Shown here piece by piece: positions 9,520 to 19,499 of a stretch of 64,000 nucleotides of DNA. Both the position numbers and the translations under genes were made by a program. The stretch covers positions 496,001 to 560,000 of the forward strand of contig RHGM01000001.1 in NCBI GenBank assembly GCA_003724185.1, in the 5' to 3' direction. Each line of letters starts with the position of its first letter. The stretch's first letter is position 1. The DNA comes from Porphyrobacter sp. IPPAS B-1204. Its GTDB lineage: Bacteria; Pseudomonadota; Alphaproteobacteria; Sphingomonadales; Sphingomonadaceae. The notes below the pieces were generated by a model that worked only from the letters and a program-made list of their open reading frames with translations, was not told the origin of the DNA and made no database searches.

Positions 9520-10338
9520 CTAACCCGGCTTCTTGTCCTTGAAGTCGCTGAACGCATCTTCAACCGTTGGCACCTTGGGCGCTGGCGTCGGCGCGGGCGC
9601 GGGTGCTGGCTTGGGTGCAGCGGCAGGAGCGGCGGGGGGCTTTGCCGCAGCCGGCTTCGGGGCGAGTGCCGGTGCCGACGCAGGCGAAGGGGCCGCTTCA
9701 GGCTTGGTCCCCGTAGAGGGCATGGCGGGCGGAGGAGCAGGCGGAAGCGATGGCGGAGGCGGAGGCGCAGACATCGCTACCACCACCAGAGGCTTTGCCA
9801 GCGCGGCAAGCTGCACGCCCATCACGCCATCGACCGCCTTTGAGATCACTGGCACTTCGTACCGCATTGGCCCGCCGACATTGTACTCCCAGACGATCCG
9901 CGTGCCCTTGTCGGCCTTGGTGATCGCGATTGTCAGCACGCCGGTGACCGGTTCGCTCTGCAGCGGGCCGAGGTTGCCGACCATCCGCAGGGCCGTTTCC
10001 GGATAGGCCTGGATGACGCGCATATGTTCCACGCTGCCTTCAAGGGTAAACCGGCCAGGCTCGTCGACTTCGGGGATGGTCTCGCAGAAGCAGCCGCCGG
10101 CCTTGGGGGTGAGTGCAAGGTTCTTGGCGTCACCTGACCAGGTATGTTCCGAACGCCACCAGTCAGCCGGCGAAATGAGCGCGAGCCACACCTCCTTGGG
10201 AGTGGCCTTGACCACAACCTCGTGGCGCGAGACGAAGCTGTTGTCGGTCGTCTGTGTGACCTCGGCTGCCACCGGCGTGCCACCGGCGATCGCGAACAGG
10301 CCAAGCGCAGCAGCGCCCGCCTTGGGGTTGAGCATCAT
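9520..10338 (-). CDS. Secreted SRPBCC-fold protein with Pro/Ala-rich tail
   Basis: 272 residues from the ATG at 10338, which has a GGGAGGA box 7 bases upstream. A signal peptide (AALGLFAIAGGTPVAAE) leads into an AHSA1/polyketide-cyclase-like SRPBCC domain. That domain begins SRHEVVVKATPKEVWLALISPADWW and holds WEYNVGG near its end. The last 75 residues are a low-complexity Pro/Ala/Lys tail that ends in VEDAFSDFKDKK. The fold binds hydrophobic ligands. The gene interrupts the conserved adk-rpsM junction on the same strand. Role unknown; the context reflects position, not ribosome function. Confidence 0.75.
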   Translation of the reverse strand: MMLNPKAGAAALGLFAIAGGTPVAAEVTQTTDNSFVSRHEVVVKATPKEVWLALISPADWWRSEHTWSGDAKNLALTPKAGGCFCETIPEVDEPGRFTLEGSVEHMRVIQAYPETALRMVGNLGPLQSEPVTGVLTIAITKADKGTRIVWEYNVGGPMRYEVPVISKAVDGVMGVQLAALAKPLVVVAMSAPPPPPSLPPAPPPAMPSTGTKPEAAPSPASAPALAPKPAAAKPPAAPAAAPKPAPAPAPTPAPKVPTVEDAFSDFKDKKPG

Positions 10339-10410
10339 GGCAAGTCCTCCCTTGCGATCATCGCATCGAGGCTGGGGCAAAAGCGGCGGCGTGGCAAGAA
10401 GGCGCGCCGA

Positions 10411-11058
10411 TTACCCTTGAAGAATCGCGTCGATCTGCCCGGCCACGGTGTCGATCGCCGCCATCCCGTCAACCCGCGTCACGATCCCGCGCGCTTCGTA
10501 GCCCGGCAGGATCGGCGCGGTCTTGGCGCGGTATTCCTGCATCCGCATCCGCACGGTTTCCTCGTTGTCGTCCGGGCGCCGCTTGAATTCCGTGCTACCG
10601 CAAGCATCGCACACGCCGTCCTTGGAAGGCGGGTTGGCCGTGTCGTGGTAGAGCGCGCCGCAATTGGCGCAGGAAAAGCGTCCGGTGATACGCTCAACCA
10701 GCGCGTCCTCGTTCACTTCCAGCTCGATCACATGGTCGAGCGTGCGGCCGTTCTTGGCGAGGATCGCATCAAGCGCATCGGCCTGCGCGGCGGTGCGCGG
10801 GTAACCGTCAAAGATGGCGCCGGTTTCGGGGGCCATTGCCGCGAGTTCTGCATCGATCAGGTCGGAAACGATCTCATCCGAAACCAGCTCCCCGCGCTCC
10901 ATCACTTCCTTGGCGCGCACGCCCACGGGTGTGCCCGCCTTGACCGCCGCGCGCAGCATGTCGCCGGTCGAGAGCTGGCGCATGCCATGCCGATCAACCA
11001 GACCCGCGCTCTGCGTTCCCTTACCGGCGCCGGGAGGGCCAAGAAGAATGATGTTCAC
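10411..11058 (-). CDS. adk: Adenylate kinase, zinc-lid form
   Basis: 215 residues. It interconverts ATP plus AMP and two ADP in the cytoplasm. The P-loop GPPGAGKGT is at residues 7-15. The LID domain carries four cysteines (CANC and CDAC, near residues 130 and 150) of the zinc-binding type found in Gram-positives and many alphaproteobacteria. It follows secY by 103 bases, as in classical spc operons. A TTGACG box at 11138-11143 suggests an extra promoter, but its -10 partner is poor. Confidence 0.98.
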   Translation of the reverse strand: MNIILLGPPGAGKGTQSAGLVDRHGMRQLSTGDMLRAAVKAGTPVGVRAKEVMERGELVSDEIVSDLIDAELAAMAPETGAIFDGYPRTAAQADALDAILAKNGRTLDHVIELEVNEDALVERITGRFSCANCGALYHDTANPPSKDGVCDACGSTEFKRRPDDNEETVRMRMQEYRAKTAPILPGYEARGIVTRVDGMAAIDTVAGQIDAILQG

Positions 11059-11161
11059 GAACCGTCCCCCAATATCGCCGCGGGTCTTTGCCCGGCGCGT
11101 TCTTTCAGACCAGTGGGTTCAACCAAGCAGGCGGGCGCGTCAAGCCGACTTATGTCGGATA

Positions 11162-12526
11162 TCAGCGCATCCGTCCCTTCAGCTTGGCCTTCTTGATGAG
11201 ATCGCCGTATTGCAGCGCCAGCAGGTGCGACTGGATCTGGCTGATCGTGTCGACCGTGACGTTCACCACAATCAGCAAGGAGGTGCCGCCGAGAAACAGC
11301 GGAATACCGGTCTGCGCAATCATGTATTCGGGCAGCACGCAAACCAGCGTCAGGTAAAGCGCACCGACCACAGTGATGCGGGTAAGCACGTATTCGATGT
11401 AGTCAGCGGTGCGCTTGCCCGGACGGATGCCGGGGATCGAGCCACCGTTCTTCTTCAGGTTGTCCGCCGTTTCTTCCGGGTTGAACACAACCGCGGTGTA
11501 GAAGAAGCAGAAGAAGATGATCCCGATCGCGTAGAGCACCATATACAACGGCTGACCATGCGCCAGATACTGGTTGAGCGCCTGCAGCACGGTGTAGAAC
11601 CCGCTTTCGGTGTTGACCGAATTGCCGGCAAACTGGGTGATCGTCAGCGGAAGCAGCAGCAGCGAGCTTGCAAAGATCGGCGGAATAACGCCCGCGGTGT
11701 TGACCTTGAGCGGCAGATAAGACCGCTCAGCCTGCATCATCCCGCGCTGGGTGGCGCGCTTGGGATACTGGATCGTCAAGCGGCGCTGGGCGCGCTCCAT
11801 GAAAGAGATCAGCAAGATTAGGCCCACAACCATCACCAGAAAGGCGATGATGATCCAGGCCGCGATCGCTCCGGTGCGGCCACCTTCGAACAGGTTGGAG
11901 GCAAAGCTGGGGAACTGCGCGACGATGCCAGCCATGATGATCAGCGAAATACCGTTGCCGATACCGCGACTGGTGATCTGCTCACCCAGCCACAGCAGGA
12001 ACATCGTGCCGCCCACAAGGTTGATGACCGCAACGATGCGGAACATGTAGCCCGGATCGACCACCGCCTGCAGCCCGCTTTGTGCGGCGAAGCTTTCGAG
12101 GCCGACGGCAAGGAAATAGCCCTGGATCGCGCACAGCAATACCGCGCCATAGCGGGTGTACTGGTTCAGCTTCTGACGCCCGCTAGCGCCTTCCTTCTTT
12201 AGGGCAGAAAGCGCCGGATGCAGTGCCGAGGCCATCTGCACCACGATCGAAGCGGTGATGTAGGGCATGACGCCAAGCGCAATGAGGCTCATGCGCTCAA
12301 GGCTGCCGCCCGAAAAGGCGTTGAACAGGTCGAGAATGCCGCCGCGGGTCTGCTCGTAAAGCTCGCTGAGGATCAGCGGGTTGACGCCGGGCAGCGGAAC
12401 GAAGCTGAGAAAGCGGAAGACAATCAGCGCACCGATAGTGAACCAGATGCGCTGCTTGAGTTCTGTGGCCTTGGCAAAGTTGCCGAGGTTCAGGTTGCTC
12501 GCGATATTGTCGGCGCGTGATGCCAT
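11162..12526 (-). CDS. secY: Protein translocase subunit SecY
   Basis: 454 residues with about ten membrane segments. It forms the channel of the SecYEG translocon. Diagnostic stretches include RIWFTIGALIVFRFLSFVPLPG at the N-terminus, the plug and gating region after GVMPYITASIV, and the cytoplasmic ERAQRRLTIQYPKR loop that contacts the ribosome. It is downstream of rplO with a 185-base spacer, longer than most spacers in the cluster; no clear promoter was seen there. Confidence 0.98.
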   Translation of the reverse strand: MASRADNIASNLNLGNFAKATELKQRIWFTIGALIVFRFLSFVPLPGVNPLILSELYEQTRGGILDLFNAFSGGSLERMSLIALGVMPYITASIVVQMASALHPALSALKKEGASGRQKLNQYTRYGAVLLCAIQGYFLAVGLESFAAQSGLQAVVDPGYMFRIVAVINLVGGTMFLLWLGEQITSRGIGNGISLIIMAGIVAQFPSFASNLFEGGRTGAIAAWIIIAFLVMVVGLILLISFMERAQRRLTIQYPKRATQRGMMQAERSYLPLKVNTAGVIPPIFASSLLLLPLTITQFAGNSVNTESGFYTVLQALNQYLAHGQPLYMVLYAIGIIFFCFFYTAVVFNPEETADNLKKNGGSIPGIRPGKRTADYIEYVLTRITVVGALYLTLVCVLPEYMIAQTGIPLFLGGTSLLIVVNVTVDTISQIQSHLLALQYGDLIKKAKLKGRMR

Positions 12527-12711
12527 GTCGTTCTGTCGATCCTAGCTCTTGATCCGATTGCGGAGCCGCTCATGCAGCCGCCGTCCGAACCATCCGTCGC
12601 GCGCCTTCAGTGCCTTGTCGGCCCCGCCGATGACGGGGCAGCCAGCGCGCGAGAGCGTAAATAGGGAGCGCGGAGGCTCTTGTCGAACCCCCGCGCCACA
12701 CCTTTTGTCGA

Positions 12712-13236
12712 TTACTTCGCCTTGGCCGCCTTGTTGGCGTCGCGGCGGGCGAGCTTCTTCTCGTGCTCGGGGGTCGGAGCAGGCGCCACTTCGACGCTGC
12801 CACCGGCCTTTTCGACCGCAGCGATAGCGCCCTTGGTCGCACCGGTCACGGCGAAGGTTACCTTGGCGGTGATCTCACCCTTGCCGAGCAGACGGACGCC
12901 ATCCTTGCCATCGCGCACAAGCCCTGCGGCACGCAGCGCTTCCTCGGTGATGGTGGCCTTGGCATCGAGCTTGCCGGCATCGATGAACTTCTGGATCATG
13001 CCGATGTTCACTTCGGCGTAGTCCTTGGCGAAGGGGTTGTTGAAGCCGCGCTTCGGCAGGCGCATGTGCAGCGGCATCTGACCGCCTTCAAAGCCCTTGA
13101 TCGCCACACCCGAACGGGCCTTCTGGCCCTTCTGGCCGCGTGCCGAGGTCTTGCCCTTGCCCGAGCCGATACCACGGCCGACGCGCATCCGGCCCTTGCG
13201 GGCACCGGCATTGTCGCGGATGTCATTCAGTTTCAT
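12712..13236 (-). CDS. rplO: 50S ribosomal protein L15 (uL15)
   Basis: 174 residues (E. coli 144). The N-terminus [14 protein letters not shown], the Gly-rich [21 protein letters not shown] block and RLPKRGF are diagnostic. The C-terminus is extended by an Ala/Lys-rich tail ([18 protein letters not shown]), common in sphingomonads. It lies between rpmD and secY in the spc operon. Confidence 0.98.
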   Translation of the reverse strand: MKLNDIRDNAGARKGRMRVGRGIGSGKGKTSARGQKGQKARSGVAIKGFEGGQMPLHMRLPKRGFNNPFAKDYAEVNIGMIQKFIDAGKLDAKATITEEALRAAGLVRDGKDGVRLLGKGEITAKVTFAVTGATKGAIAAVEKAGGSVEVAPAPTPEHEKKLARRDANKAAKAK

Positions 13237-13310
13237 AGTCGTGCACTCGCTTTCGCTTTTGTCGCGCTGAGAGAAAGGAAGGCCCCGACGAGCGGGGCCT
13301 GCCTGATGTA

Positions 13311-13487
13311 TTAATCGACCACCTGCACCAGATGCGGGATCTTGGCGATCGCGCCGCGAACTTCAGGGGTGTCCTGACGCTCGACGATCTTGTGCATCTT
13401 GTTCAGCCCCAGACCGATAAGGATCTGGCGCTGGCTGGCGGGACGGCGGATCGGCGAACCGATCTGCTTGATCTTGATGGTAGCCAT
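13311..13487 (-). CDS. rpmD: 50S ribosomal protein L30 (uL30)
   Basis: A short gene of 58 codons plus stop found by translating the gap between rpsE and rplO. It begins [15 protein letters not shown], contains [21 protein letters not shown], and ends with HLVQVVD. This is the single-domain bacterial L30. It starts 6 bases after the rpsE stop. Confidence 0.95.
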   Translation of the reverse strand: MATIKIKQIGSPIRRPASQRQILIGLGLNKMHKIVERQDTPEVRGAIAKIPHLVQVVD

Positions 13488-13493
13488 GTCGAA

Positions 13494-14201
13494 TTACTCC
13501 ACAATCGCCGCAGCGTCGGCTTCAGCCTCAACCGCAGTCGCCCCGCCGCGACCCAGCAGGTCGGCAACCTTCTTGCCGCGACGCTGAGCGACCGACTTCG
13601 GCGAAGTCTGCTCGGTCAGCGCGTCGAAGGTGGCGCGGATCATGTTGTAGGGGTTCGAGGTGCCGACCGACTTGGTCACCACATCGGCAACGCCCAGGCT
13701 CTCGAACACGGCGCGCATCGGACCACCGGCGATGATGCCGGTCCCCGGAGGCGCGGTGCGCAGCGTGACCTTGCCGGCGCCGAAACGGCCATTGCCGTCA
13801 TGGTGCAGGGTGCGGCCTTCCTTGAGCGGGACGCGGATCATCTTCTTGCGCGCAGCAGCGGTCGCCTTGGTGATGGCTTCCGGCACTTCGCGAGCCTTGC
13901 CATGGCCGAAGCCGACGCGGCCCTGGCCGTCACCGACCACAACCAGCGCAGCAAAACCGAAGCGCTTGCCGCCCTTCACCGTCTTGGAGACGCGGTTGAT
14001 GTGCACCAGCTTCTCGATGATGCCATCATCTTCTTCGGGCTTGCCGCCGCGGTTGTTGTCACGGCCGCCACGACCGCGACCACGATCGCCGCCGCCGCCT
14101 TCGCGGTTGCCGCCACGGCCACGGCCACGACGGCCAGCGCCTGCGTCGCCGCTGGTATCACCCACCACTTCGGGGGTTTCGATGGTGTTTTCATCAGCCA
14201 T
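13494..14201 (-). CDS. rpsE: 30S ribosomal protein S5 (uS5) with RG-rich N-terminal extension
   Basis: 235 residues against 167 in E. coli. The extra length is at the N-terminus, where residues 24-52 form an Arg/Gly/Asn-rich low-complexity tract ([13 protein letters not shown] ... GGRDNNRGG). The conserved body starts near residue 58 and includes [13 protein letters not shown], the spectinomycin-site loop, [18 protein letters not shown] and the [14 protein letters not shown] helix. S5 secures translational fidelity and mRNA entry. Such extensions occur in sphingomonads; an RNA-contacting role is an inference. Confidence 0.97.
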   Translation of the reverse strand: MADENTIETPEVVGDTSGDAGAGRRGRGRGGNREGGGGDRGRGRGGRDNNRGGKPEEDDGIIEKLVHINRVSKTVKGGKRFGFAALVVVGDGQGRVGFGHGKAREVPEAITKATAAARKKMIRVPLKEGRTLHHDGNGRFGAGKVTLRTAPPGTGIIAGGPMRAVFESLGVADVVTKSVGTSNPYNMIRATFDALTEQTSPKSVAQRRGKKVADLLGRGGATAVEAEADAAAIVE

Positions 14202-14203
14202 GA

Positions 14204-14548
14204 TCAGAACTCCAGCCCGCCTTCGCGGGCGGCATCGGCCAGCGCCTTGACGCGGCCATGGAACAGGAACCCGCCGCGATCGAACACGACAGTGGTCACG
14301 CCCGCCTTCTTGGCCGCTTCGGCAATCGCCTTGCCGACCTCGACAGCAGCGTCGACATTCGCGCCGCTGGCCTTGGCGCCGAGCGTCGAGGCTGCAGCGA
14401 CGGTCTTGCCGGCTGCATCATCGATGATCTGGGCGTAGATGTGACGGCCGGTGCGGTGCACCGACAGACGGGGCTTGCCACCGGCACGCGCCCGCAGCGC
14501 AGTGCGAACCCGGCGACGGCGCCGTTCGAAAAGGGAAAGCTTTGCCAT
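14204..14548 (-). CDS. rplR: 50S ribosomal protein L18 (uL18)
   Basis: 114 residues. [19 protein letters not shown] is the typical basic N-terminus, and [18 protein letters not shown] and [25 protein letters not shown] complete the 5S-rRNA-binding protein. The start at 14548 is preferred to upstream in-frame codons, which lie inside rplF. It starts 1 base after rplF and ends 2 bases before rpsE. Confidence 0.97.
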   Translation of the reverse strand: MAKLSLFERRRRRVRTALRARAGGKPRLSVHRTGRHIYAQIIDDAAGKTVAAASTLGAKASGANVDAAVEVGKAIAEAAKKAGVTTVVFDRGGFLFHGRVKALADAAREGGLEF

Positions 14549-14549
14549 C

Positions 14550-15083
14550 TTATCTCTTCTTCCCTTCCTTGCGGAAGATAAACTCGCCCTTGTAAGCAAT
14601 CCCCTTGCCCTTGTAGGGCTCGGGCTTGCGCCAACGGCGGATTTCGGCAGCAAACTGGCCAACGGACTGCTTGTCCGAGCCGGAGATCTCGATCGTGGTC
14701 TGATCCGGTGTCTTCACTTCAAGACCTTCGGGGACCGGCAGATCGACATCGTGGCTGTAGCCAAGCTGCAGCTTCAGATTGCGGCCCTGCGCGTTCGCAC
14801 GGTAACCGACGCCCTTGATCACCAGCACCTTGGTGAAGCCGGCGCTGACGCCTTCCACCAGGTTGGAAACCAGCGTGCGCTGCATGCCCCAGAAGGCCCG
14901 CGCCTGACGGCTGTCGTTCGCCGGCTTGACCGAGATCTCGCTGTCTTCGACCTTGTATTCGATCAGGTCCGACAGGCCGAGCGTCAGGGTGCCCTTGGGG
15001 CCCTTCACGGTCAGCGTGCCGTTGTCGATGGTGGCCGTCACCCCGCCAGGGATCGCGACCGGCTTTTTGCCGATGCGGCTCAT
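14550..15083 (-). CDS. rplF: 50S ribosomal protein L6 (uL6)
   Basis: 177 residues, the usual length. The N-terminus [16 protein letters not shown], the [22 protein letters not shown] block and the C-terminal [16 protein letters not shown] motif are diagnostic. L6 contacts the sarcin-ricin loop region. Its start codon overlaps the rpsH stop (TGATG), implying translational coupling. Confidence 0.98.
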   Translation of the reverse strand: MSRIGKKPVAIPGGVTATIDNGTLTVKGPKGTLTLGLSDLIEYKVEDSEISVKPANDSRQARAFWGMQRTLVSNLVEGVSAGFTKVLVIKGVGYRANAQGRNLKLQLGYSHDVDLPVPEGLEVKTPDQTTIEISGSDKQSVGQFAAEIRRWRKPEPYKGKGIAYKGEFIFRKEGKKR

Positions 15084-15478
15084 CAGAACACCTCCGCCAG
15101 CACTTCGCCGCCGACGTTGAAACCGCGTGCTTCGGCATCCGAGAGCACGCCCTTCGGCGTCGAGACGATGGTGATGCCAAGGCCGTTGCGGATCGTCGGC
15201 AGTTCCTTGGAACCCGAGTAGACGCGGCGGCCGGGCTTCGAAACGCGGGCCACGTGCTTGATCGCGGGCTCGCCTTCGAAATACTTCAGTTCGATCCGCA
15301 GCGCCTTGTGCTTGCCCGAATTGTCTTCGGTGAAGCCACGGATGTAGCCTTCACGCTGAAGCACTTCGAGCACGCTTGCACGCAGGTTGCTGGCGGGAGT
15401 CAGGACAGAGTCCTTCTTCGCACGCTGGCCGTTGCGGATACGGGTGAGCATGTCACCCAGGGGATCGGTCAATGCCAT
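15083..15478 (-). CDS. rpsH: 30S ribosomal protein S8 (uS8)
   Basis: 131 residues. [20 protein letters not shown] and the C-terminal [19 protein letters not shown] are typical. S8 is a primary 16S rRNA binder and, in E. coli, the translational repressor of the spc operon; whether it does so here is not visible. It starts 10 bases after rpsN. Confidence 0.98.
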   Translation of the reverse strand: MALTDPLGDMLTRIRNGQRAKKDSVLTPASNLRASVLEVLQREGYIRGFTEDNSGKHKALRIELKYFEGEPAIKHVARVSKPGRRVYSGSKELPTIRNGLGITIVSTPKGVLSDAEARGFNVGGEVLAEVF

Positions 15479-15488
15479 TGTTCAGTCC

Positions 15489-15794
15489 TCACCAGCTCGA
15501 CTTGGTCAGGCCGGGAATCATCCCGCTGTTGCCAAGTTGACGCAGTTCGATGCGGTTGATGCCGAACTTGCGGTAATAGCCGCGCGGGCGGCCGGTGGTG
15601 GCGCAACGGTTGCGCACCCGGGTCGGGTTCGCGTTGCGCGGAAGCTCAGCCATCTTGAGGCGGGCGACCAGGCGCTCCGTCTCGTCGAGGGATTCGTCAT
15701 TCGCGATCGCCTTCAGCTTCTCGTACTTCGCAGCGTACTGCTTGACGAGCTTCTTGCGACGCTCATTCTTGTTGATGGAACTCAGTTTCGCCAT
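15489..15794 (-). CDS. rpsN: 30S ribosomal protein S14 (uS14), zinc-free form
   Basis: 101 residues, the long form without the two CxxC zinc motifs. [15 protein letters not shown] at the N-terminus and [20 protein letters not shown] at the C-terminus are diagnostic. It sits between rplE and rpsH, the normal spc position, so it is the housekeeping copy. Confidence 0.98.
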   Translation of the reverse strand: MAKLSSINKNERRKKLVKQYAAKYEKLKAIANDESLDETERLVARLKMAELPRNANPTRVRNRCATTGRPRGYYRKFGINRIELRQLGNSGMIPGLTKSSW

Positions 15795-15836
15795 GGACTT
15801 AAGCTCTCTTGCCTAGTGTCTTTTGGGGGAAGCGGC

Positions 15837-16430
15837 TCACGCCGCCTCCATCTGTTCGGTTGCCTTTGCGCCCGGTGCTTCGCCCTGGAAGGGGAAGCCG
15901 AACAGACGCAGCAATTCGCGCGCCTCTTCATCGGTCTTGGCGGTGGTGGTGACGATAATGTCCATGCCCCGCACCTTGTCGATCTTGTCGTAGCTGATTT
16001 CGGGGAACACGATCTGTTCCTTCAGCCCCATGGCATAGTTGCCACGGCCATCGAACGACTTGGCGTTGAGCCCGCGAAAGTCACGGATGCGCGGCATGGC
16101 CACGGTCACCAGACGATCGAGGAATTCGTACATGCGTTCACGGCGCAGGGTAACCTTGCAACCGATCGGCATGCCTTCACGCAGCTTGAACTGCGCAATC
16201 GACTTCTTGGCGATGGTGATGACCGGCTTCTGGCCGGCGATCAGCGCCATTTCCTCGGCAGCGGTCTGGACCTTCTTCTTGTCCTGGCTCGCCTCGCCCA
16301 CACCCATGTTGAGCGTGATCTTCTCGATCTTGGGGACTTCGAGACGGTTCTTGTAGCCGAACTTCTCGGTCATGGCCTTGACGATTTCGGCATCGTACTT
16401 GGCCTTCATCCGGGCGGTATAATCAGCCAT
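15837..16430 (-). CDS. rplE: 50S ribosomal protein L5 (uL5)
   Basis: 197 residues from [15 protein letters not shown]. The extended frame upstream lies within rplX, so 16430 is the start. [14 protein letters not shown] and [16 protein letters not shown] identify the 5S-rRNA-binding L5. The start overlaps the last 8 bases of rplX. The C-terminus carries an Ala/Glu tail ([15 protein letters not shown]). Confidence 0.97.
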   Translation of the reverse strand: MADYTARMKAKYDAEIVKAMTEKFGYKNRLEVPKIEKITLNMGVGEASQDKKKVQTAAEEMALIAGQKPVITIAKKSIAQFKLREGMPIGCKVTLRRERMYEFLDRLVTVAMPRIRDFRGLNAKSFDGRGNYAMGLKEQIVFPEISYDKIDKVRGMDIIVTTTAKTDEEARELLRLFGFPFQGEAPGAKATEQMEAA

Positions 16431-16743
16431 CGATGGTCTCCCCACTCTTCACAGCGACGCGGACCTTCTTGCCGTCCTTGACTTCAAAGCGGACGCGGGT
16501 GGCGTTGCCGGTCTTGGGATCGGCCAGCGCAACCTTGGACACGTGCATCGGGGCCGGGAACCGGTCGATACCGCCTTGCGGGTTGCTCTGGCTGGGCTTG
16601 CGGTGACGGGCGACGATGTTCACGCCTTCGACAACGACCTTGTTGTCCTTGGGCATGACCTGGGCGACCGTACCGGTGCGGCCCTTGTCCTTGCCCGACA
16701 GCACGACAACGCTGTCACCCTTCTTGATTTTCGCGGCAGCCAT
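16423..16743 (-). CDS. rplX: 50S ribosomal protein L24 (uL24)
   Basis: 106 residues. The KOW motif is visible near the N-terminus ([23 protein letters not shown]), followed by [19 protein letters not shown]24 starts assembly of the large subunit. The ATG at 16743 shares its first base with the rplN stop (TGATG); the preceding GTG at 16746 is less likely. The 3' end overlaps rplE. Confidence 0.97.
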   Translation of the reverse strand: MAAAKIKKGDSVVVLSGKDKGRTGTVAQVMPKDNKVVVEGVNIVARHRKPSQSNPQGGIDRFPAPMHVSKVALADPKTGNATRVRFEVKDGKKVRVAVKSGETIDG

Positions 16744-17111
16744 CACAGCACCTCCGGAGCGAGCGAGATGATCTTCATGAAACCACGGCCGCGCAGTTCG
16801 CGCACCACCGGGCCAAAGATACGGGTACCGATCGGCTCCTCGTTCTTGTTCACGAGCACCGCGGCGTTGCTGTCAAAACGGATGACAGTGCCATCCGGAC
16901 GACGCACGTCCTTGCGGGTGCGCACGATCACGGCACGGTGAACGTCGCCCTTCTTGACCTTCGCGCGCGGCTGCGCCTCCTTGATGGAGACGACGATCAC
17001 GTCGCCAACGCCCGCGGTACGACGCTTCGACCCGCCCAGCACCTTGATGCACTGGACGCGCTTGGCGCCGCTGTTGTCCGCGACGTCGAGATTGGATTGC
17101 ATCTGGATCAT
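16743..17111 (-). CDS. rplN: 50S ribosomal protein L14 (uL14)
   Basis: 122 residues, the invariant length. [21 protein letters not shown] and the C-terminal [19 protein letters not shown] are diagnostic. L14 forms part of the subunit interface and binds the silencing factor RsfS. The stop overlaps the rplX start. It lies 72 bases after rpsQ. Confidence 0.98.
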   Translation of the reverse strand: MIQMQSNLDVADNSGAKRVQCIKVLGGSKRRTAGVGDVIVVSIKEAQPRAKVKKGDVHRAVIVRTRKDVRRPDGTVIRFDSNAAVLVNKNEEPIGTRIFGPVVRELRGRGFMKIISLAPEVL

Positions 17112-17183
17112 TGATCCGTCTTCCTTCTCATTGGCTTACCAGGACACCCGATCCGACCGGGGCCCGGCAGTTCCGTCTAAATT

Positions 17184-17474
17184 TCAGTTGCCCGCAGCTG
17201 CAACGTCGAGGTCGGCTTCAACCGCCTGAACGCCGCCTGCCACGACTCGGTCCTTGACGATCCAGGTCTTGGTCTTGGACATCGGGCGGGTCTCTTCGAT
17301 CCGCACAACGTCACCCACGGTGTATTCGTTGTTCTCGTCGTGCGCGTGATACTTCTTCGAACGACGGATGATCTTCCCGTAAAGCGGGTGCTTCACCTTG
17401 CGTTCGACCAGCACGGTCACGGTCTTGTCGGTCTTGTCGGAGCTCACAGTCCCGACGAGGATACGCTTGGGCAT
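17184..17474 (-). CDS. rpsQ: 30S ribosomal protein S17 (uS17)
   Basis: 96 residues (E. coli 84). [26 protein letters not shown] and the [21 protein letters not shown] stretch identify this OB-fold primary 16S binder. The C-terminus is extended by about 15 residues ([14 protein letters not shown]). It follows rpmC by 11 bases. Confidence 0.97.
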   Translation of the reverse strand: MPKRILVGTVSSDKTDKTVTVLVERKVKHPLYGKIIRRSKKYHAHDENNEYTVGDVVRIEETRPMSKTKTWIVKDRVVAGGVQAVEADLDVAAAGN

Positions 17475-17485
17475 TGTGGTACTCC

Positions 17486-17698
17486 CTACGCCTTGGCGGC
17501 GGCGGCTTTCGCCGCGCGCTCGTTTTGCAGCGTCTTGATCTGCGCGATGGTCCGGCGCACCTGACGGATACGCGACGGGGCTTCGAGCTGGTTGGTCGCA
17601 GCCTGGAACCGCAGATTGTACTGCTCGCGCTTGAGCTCGGTGAGCTCGGCGGTCAGCTGGTCATCGGTCTTGGTGCGAAGGTCCGCAAAGTCGGCCAT
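17486..17698 (-). CDS. rpmC: 50S ribosomal protein L29 (uL29)
   Basis: 70 residues. The two-helix protein is recognised by [18 protein letters not shown] and the [18 protein letters not shown] segment. L29 lies at the peptide exit and binds trigger factor and SRP. Its start overlaps the rplP stop (TAATG). Confidence 0.97.
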   Translation of the reverse strand: MADFADLRTKTDDQLTAELTELKREQYNLRFQAATNQLEAPSRIRQVRRTIAQIKTLQNERAAKAAAAKA

Positions 17699-18132
17699 TA
17701 TTCGCCTCCCAGGTGGCTGGTGTCACCCAGACGGGCGACAACCTTGGTCTTGATCGGCAGCTTCATCGCTGCACGCTCGAATGCTTCGGCGGCCAGCGGG
17801 CCGGCAACGCCGTCGAGTTCGAACAGGATACGGCCCGGCTTGACCCGTGCGGCCCAGTATTCGACCGAACCCTTGCCCTTACCCTGACGGACTTCGGCAG
17901 GCTTCTTGGTCACGGGCACATCGGGGAACACGCGGATCCAGAGACGACCCTGACGCTTGATGTGACGCGTGATCGCGCGGCGAGCCGCTTCGATCTGGCG
18001 CGCGGTGATCCGCTCGGGCTCGAGAGCCTTCAGACCATAGGAGCCGAAGTTGAGGGTGGTGCCACCCTTGGCTTCGCCCTTGATCCGTCCCTTGAACTGC
18101 TTGCGGAACTTGTGCTTTTTCGGTTGCAACAT
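17698..18132 (-). CDS. rplP: 50S ribosomal protein L16 (uL16)
   Basis: 144 residues. [19 protein letters not shown], the [19 protein letters not shown] helix and [22 protein letters not shown] identify L16, which helps organise the A-site tRNA region. It lies 11 bases after rpsC and is coupled to rpmC. Confidence 0.98.
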   Translation of the reverse strand: MLQPKKHKFRKQFKGRIKGEAKGGTTLNFGSYGLKALEPERITARQIEAARRAITRHIKRQGRLWIRVFPDVPVTKKPAEVRQGKGKGSVEYWAARVKPGRILFELDGVAGPLAAEAFERAAMKLPIKTKVVARLGDTSHLGGE

Positions 18133-18143
18133 GGTCTGTTACC

Positions 18144-18839
18144 TCAACGAGCCGGACGGACGCCGGAAGTCTGGGCTTCCATCATCAGGCGGTCCTGCGC
18201 GGTCGGATCATGAGCGAGGATCTCGCCCTTGAAGATCCACACCTTGATCCCGATGATCCCGTAGGCGGTCAGCGCCTCGGTATCGGCGTAATCGATGTTC
18301 GCACGCAGCGTGTGGAGCGGCACGCGGCCTTCACGGTACCATTCGACGCGGGCGATTTCCGCCCCGCCCAAACGGCCACCGCACACGATCTTGATGCCTT
18401 CGGCACCCAGACGCAGCGCGGACTGCACGGCACGCTTCATCGCCCGGCGGAACGCCACGCGGCGAACCAGCTGATCAGCGATGCCCTGCGCGACGAGCTT
18501 GGCATCGATTTCCGGCTTGCGGATTTCAACGATGTTCAGCTTCACGTCGCTCGGCGTCATGGTGGCAAGCTTCGAACGCAGCTTTTCGATGTCCGCGCCC
18601 TTCTTGCCGATGATGACACCGGGACGAGCAGCGTAGATCGAAACGCGGCAAAGCTTCGCCGGACGCTCGATCACCACCTTCGAAACTGCCGCCTGCGGCA
18701 GGTTCTTCATGATGTACTTGCGGATCGCGACATCTTCCTTGAGCAGCTGCGCATAGTCACGCCCTTCGGCGTACCAGCGGCTGTCCCAGGTGCGGTTGAT
18801 CTGCAGGCGCAGACCGATCGGATTGCTCTTCTGGCCCAT
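18144..18839 (-). CDS. rpsC: 30S ribosomal protein S3 (uS3)
   Basis: 231 residues from [20 protein letters not shown], the universal start; the longer frame lies within rplV. The KH domain contains [14 protein letters not shown] (GxxG loop). The C-terminal domain includes [18 protein letters not shown]3 lines the mRNA entry tunnel and contributes helicase activity. A one-base gap separates it from rplV. Confidence 0.98.
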   Translation of the reverse strand: MGQKSNPIGLRLQINRTWDSRWYAEGRDYAQLLKEDVAIRKYIMKNLPQAAVSKVVIERPAKLCRVSIYAARPGVIIGKKGADIEKLRSKLATMTPSDVKLNIVEIRKPEIDAKLVAQGIADQLVRRVAFRRAMKRAVQSALRLGAEGIKIVCGGRLGGAEIARVEWYREGRVPLHTLRANIDYADTEALTAYGIIGIKVWIFKGEILAHDPTAQDRLMMEAQTSGVRPAR

Positions 18840-18840
18840 C

Positions 18841-19218
18841 TTACGCCTCTTCTGCTTCGCGAACCACGATCCGCAGCCGTGAGAACGGCTTGAGGATGCG
18901 GGTCGACTTGCCGCGACCACGGGTGTGGAACCGCTTCATCGTCACCGACTTGCCGACCGAGGCTTCCGCCACGATCAACGCGTCAACGTCGAGGTTGTGG
19001 TTGTTTTCGGCATTGGCGATTGCCGAAGCGAGCACCTTGCTCGCATCGCGCGCCATTGCCCGCTTCGAGAAGGCGAGGATGTTCAACGCCTCTTCAGCCT
19101 TCTTGCCGCGGATCAGGGCAGCAACGAGGTTGAGCTTCTGCGCCGAACCACGGATCGTGGTGCCGACGGCCAGCGCCTCGTTATCGCCCACGCGGCGGGG
19201 TGCTTTTGCCTTGCCCAT
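18841..19218 (-). CDS. rplV: 50S ribosomal protein L22 (uL22)
   Basis: 125 residues. The core [20 protein letters not shown] and the tunnel-lining hairpin ([21 protein letters not shown]) are present. L22 borders the nascent-chain tunnel where macrolides bind; the hairpin shows no insertion or deletion by eye. Its start overlaps the rpsS stop (TAATG). Confidence 0.98.
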   Translation of the reverse strand: MGKAKAPRRVGDNEALAVGTTIRGSAQKLNLVAALIRGKKAEEALNILAFSKRAMARDASKVLASAIANAENNHNLDVDALIVAEASVGKSVTMKRFHTRGRGKSTRILKPFSRLRIVVREAEEA

Positions 19219-19493
19219 TAGCGCTTGCCCTTCTTGTCGGCAGCGTGGCCCGGGAAAGTGCGCGTGGGCGCAAATTCACCAAGCTTGTGGCCGACCATTT
19301 CTTCCGAAACCGAAACGGGAATGAACTTGTGCCCGTTATAGACATTGAAGGTCAGCCCGACGAACTGCGGCAGAATCGTCGAACGCCGCGACCAGGTCTT
19401 GATCGGCTTGGTGTTGCTCGCTTCCTGCGCGCTCTCTGCCTTCTTCAGCAGGCTCAGCTCGACAAACGGACCTTTCCAGACGGAACGTGCCAT
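19218..19493 (-). CDS. rpsS: 30S ribosomal protein S19 (uS19)
   Basis: 91 residues. [20 protein letters not shown] and [26 protein letters not shown] are diagnostic. S19 belongs to the small-subunit head and contacts S13. It starts 6 bases after rplB and is coupled to rplV. Confidence 0.98.
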   Translation of the reverse strand: MARSVWKGPFVELSLLKKAESAQEASNTKPIKTWSRRSTILPQFVGLTFNVYNGHKFIPVSVSEEMVGHKLGEFAPTRTFPGHAADKKGKR

Positions 19494-19499
19494 CGTCTC

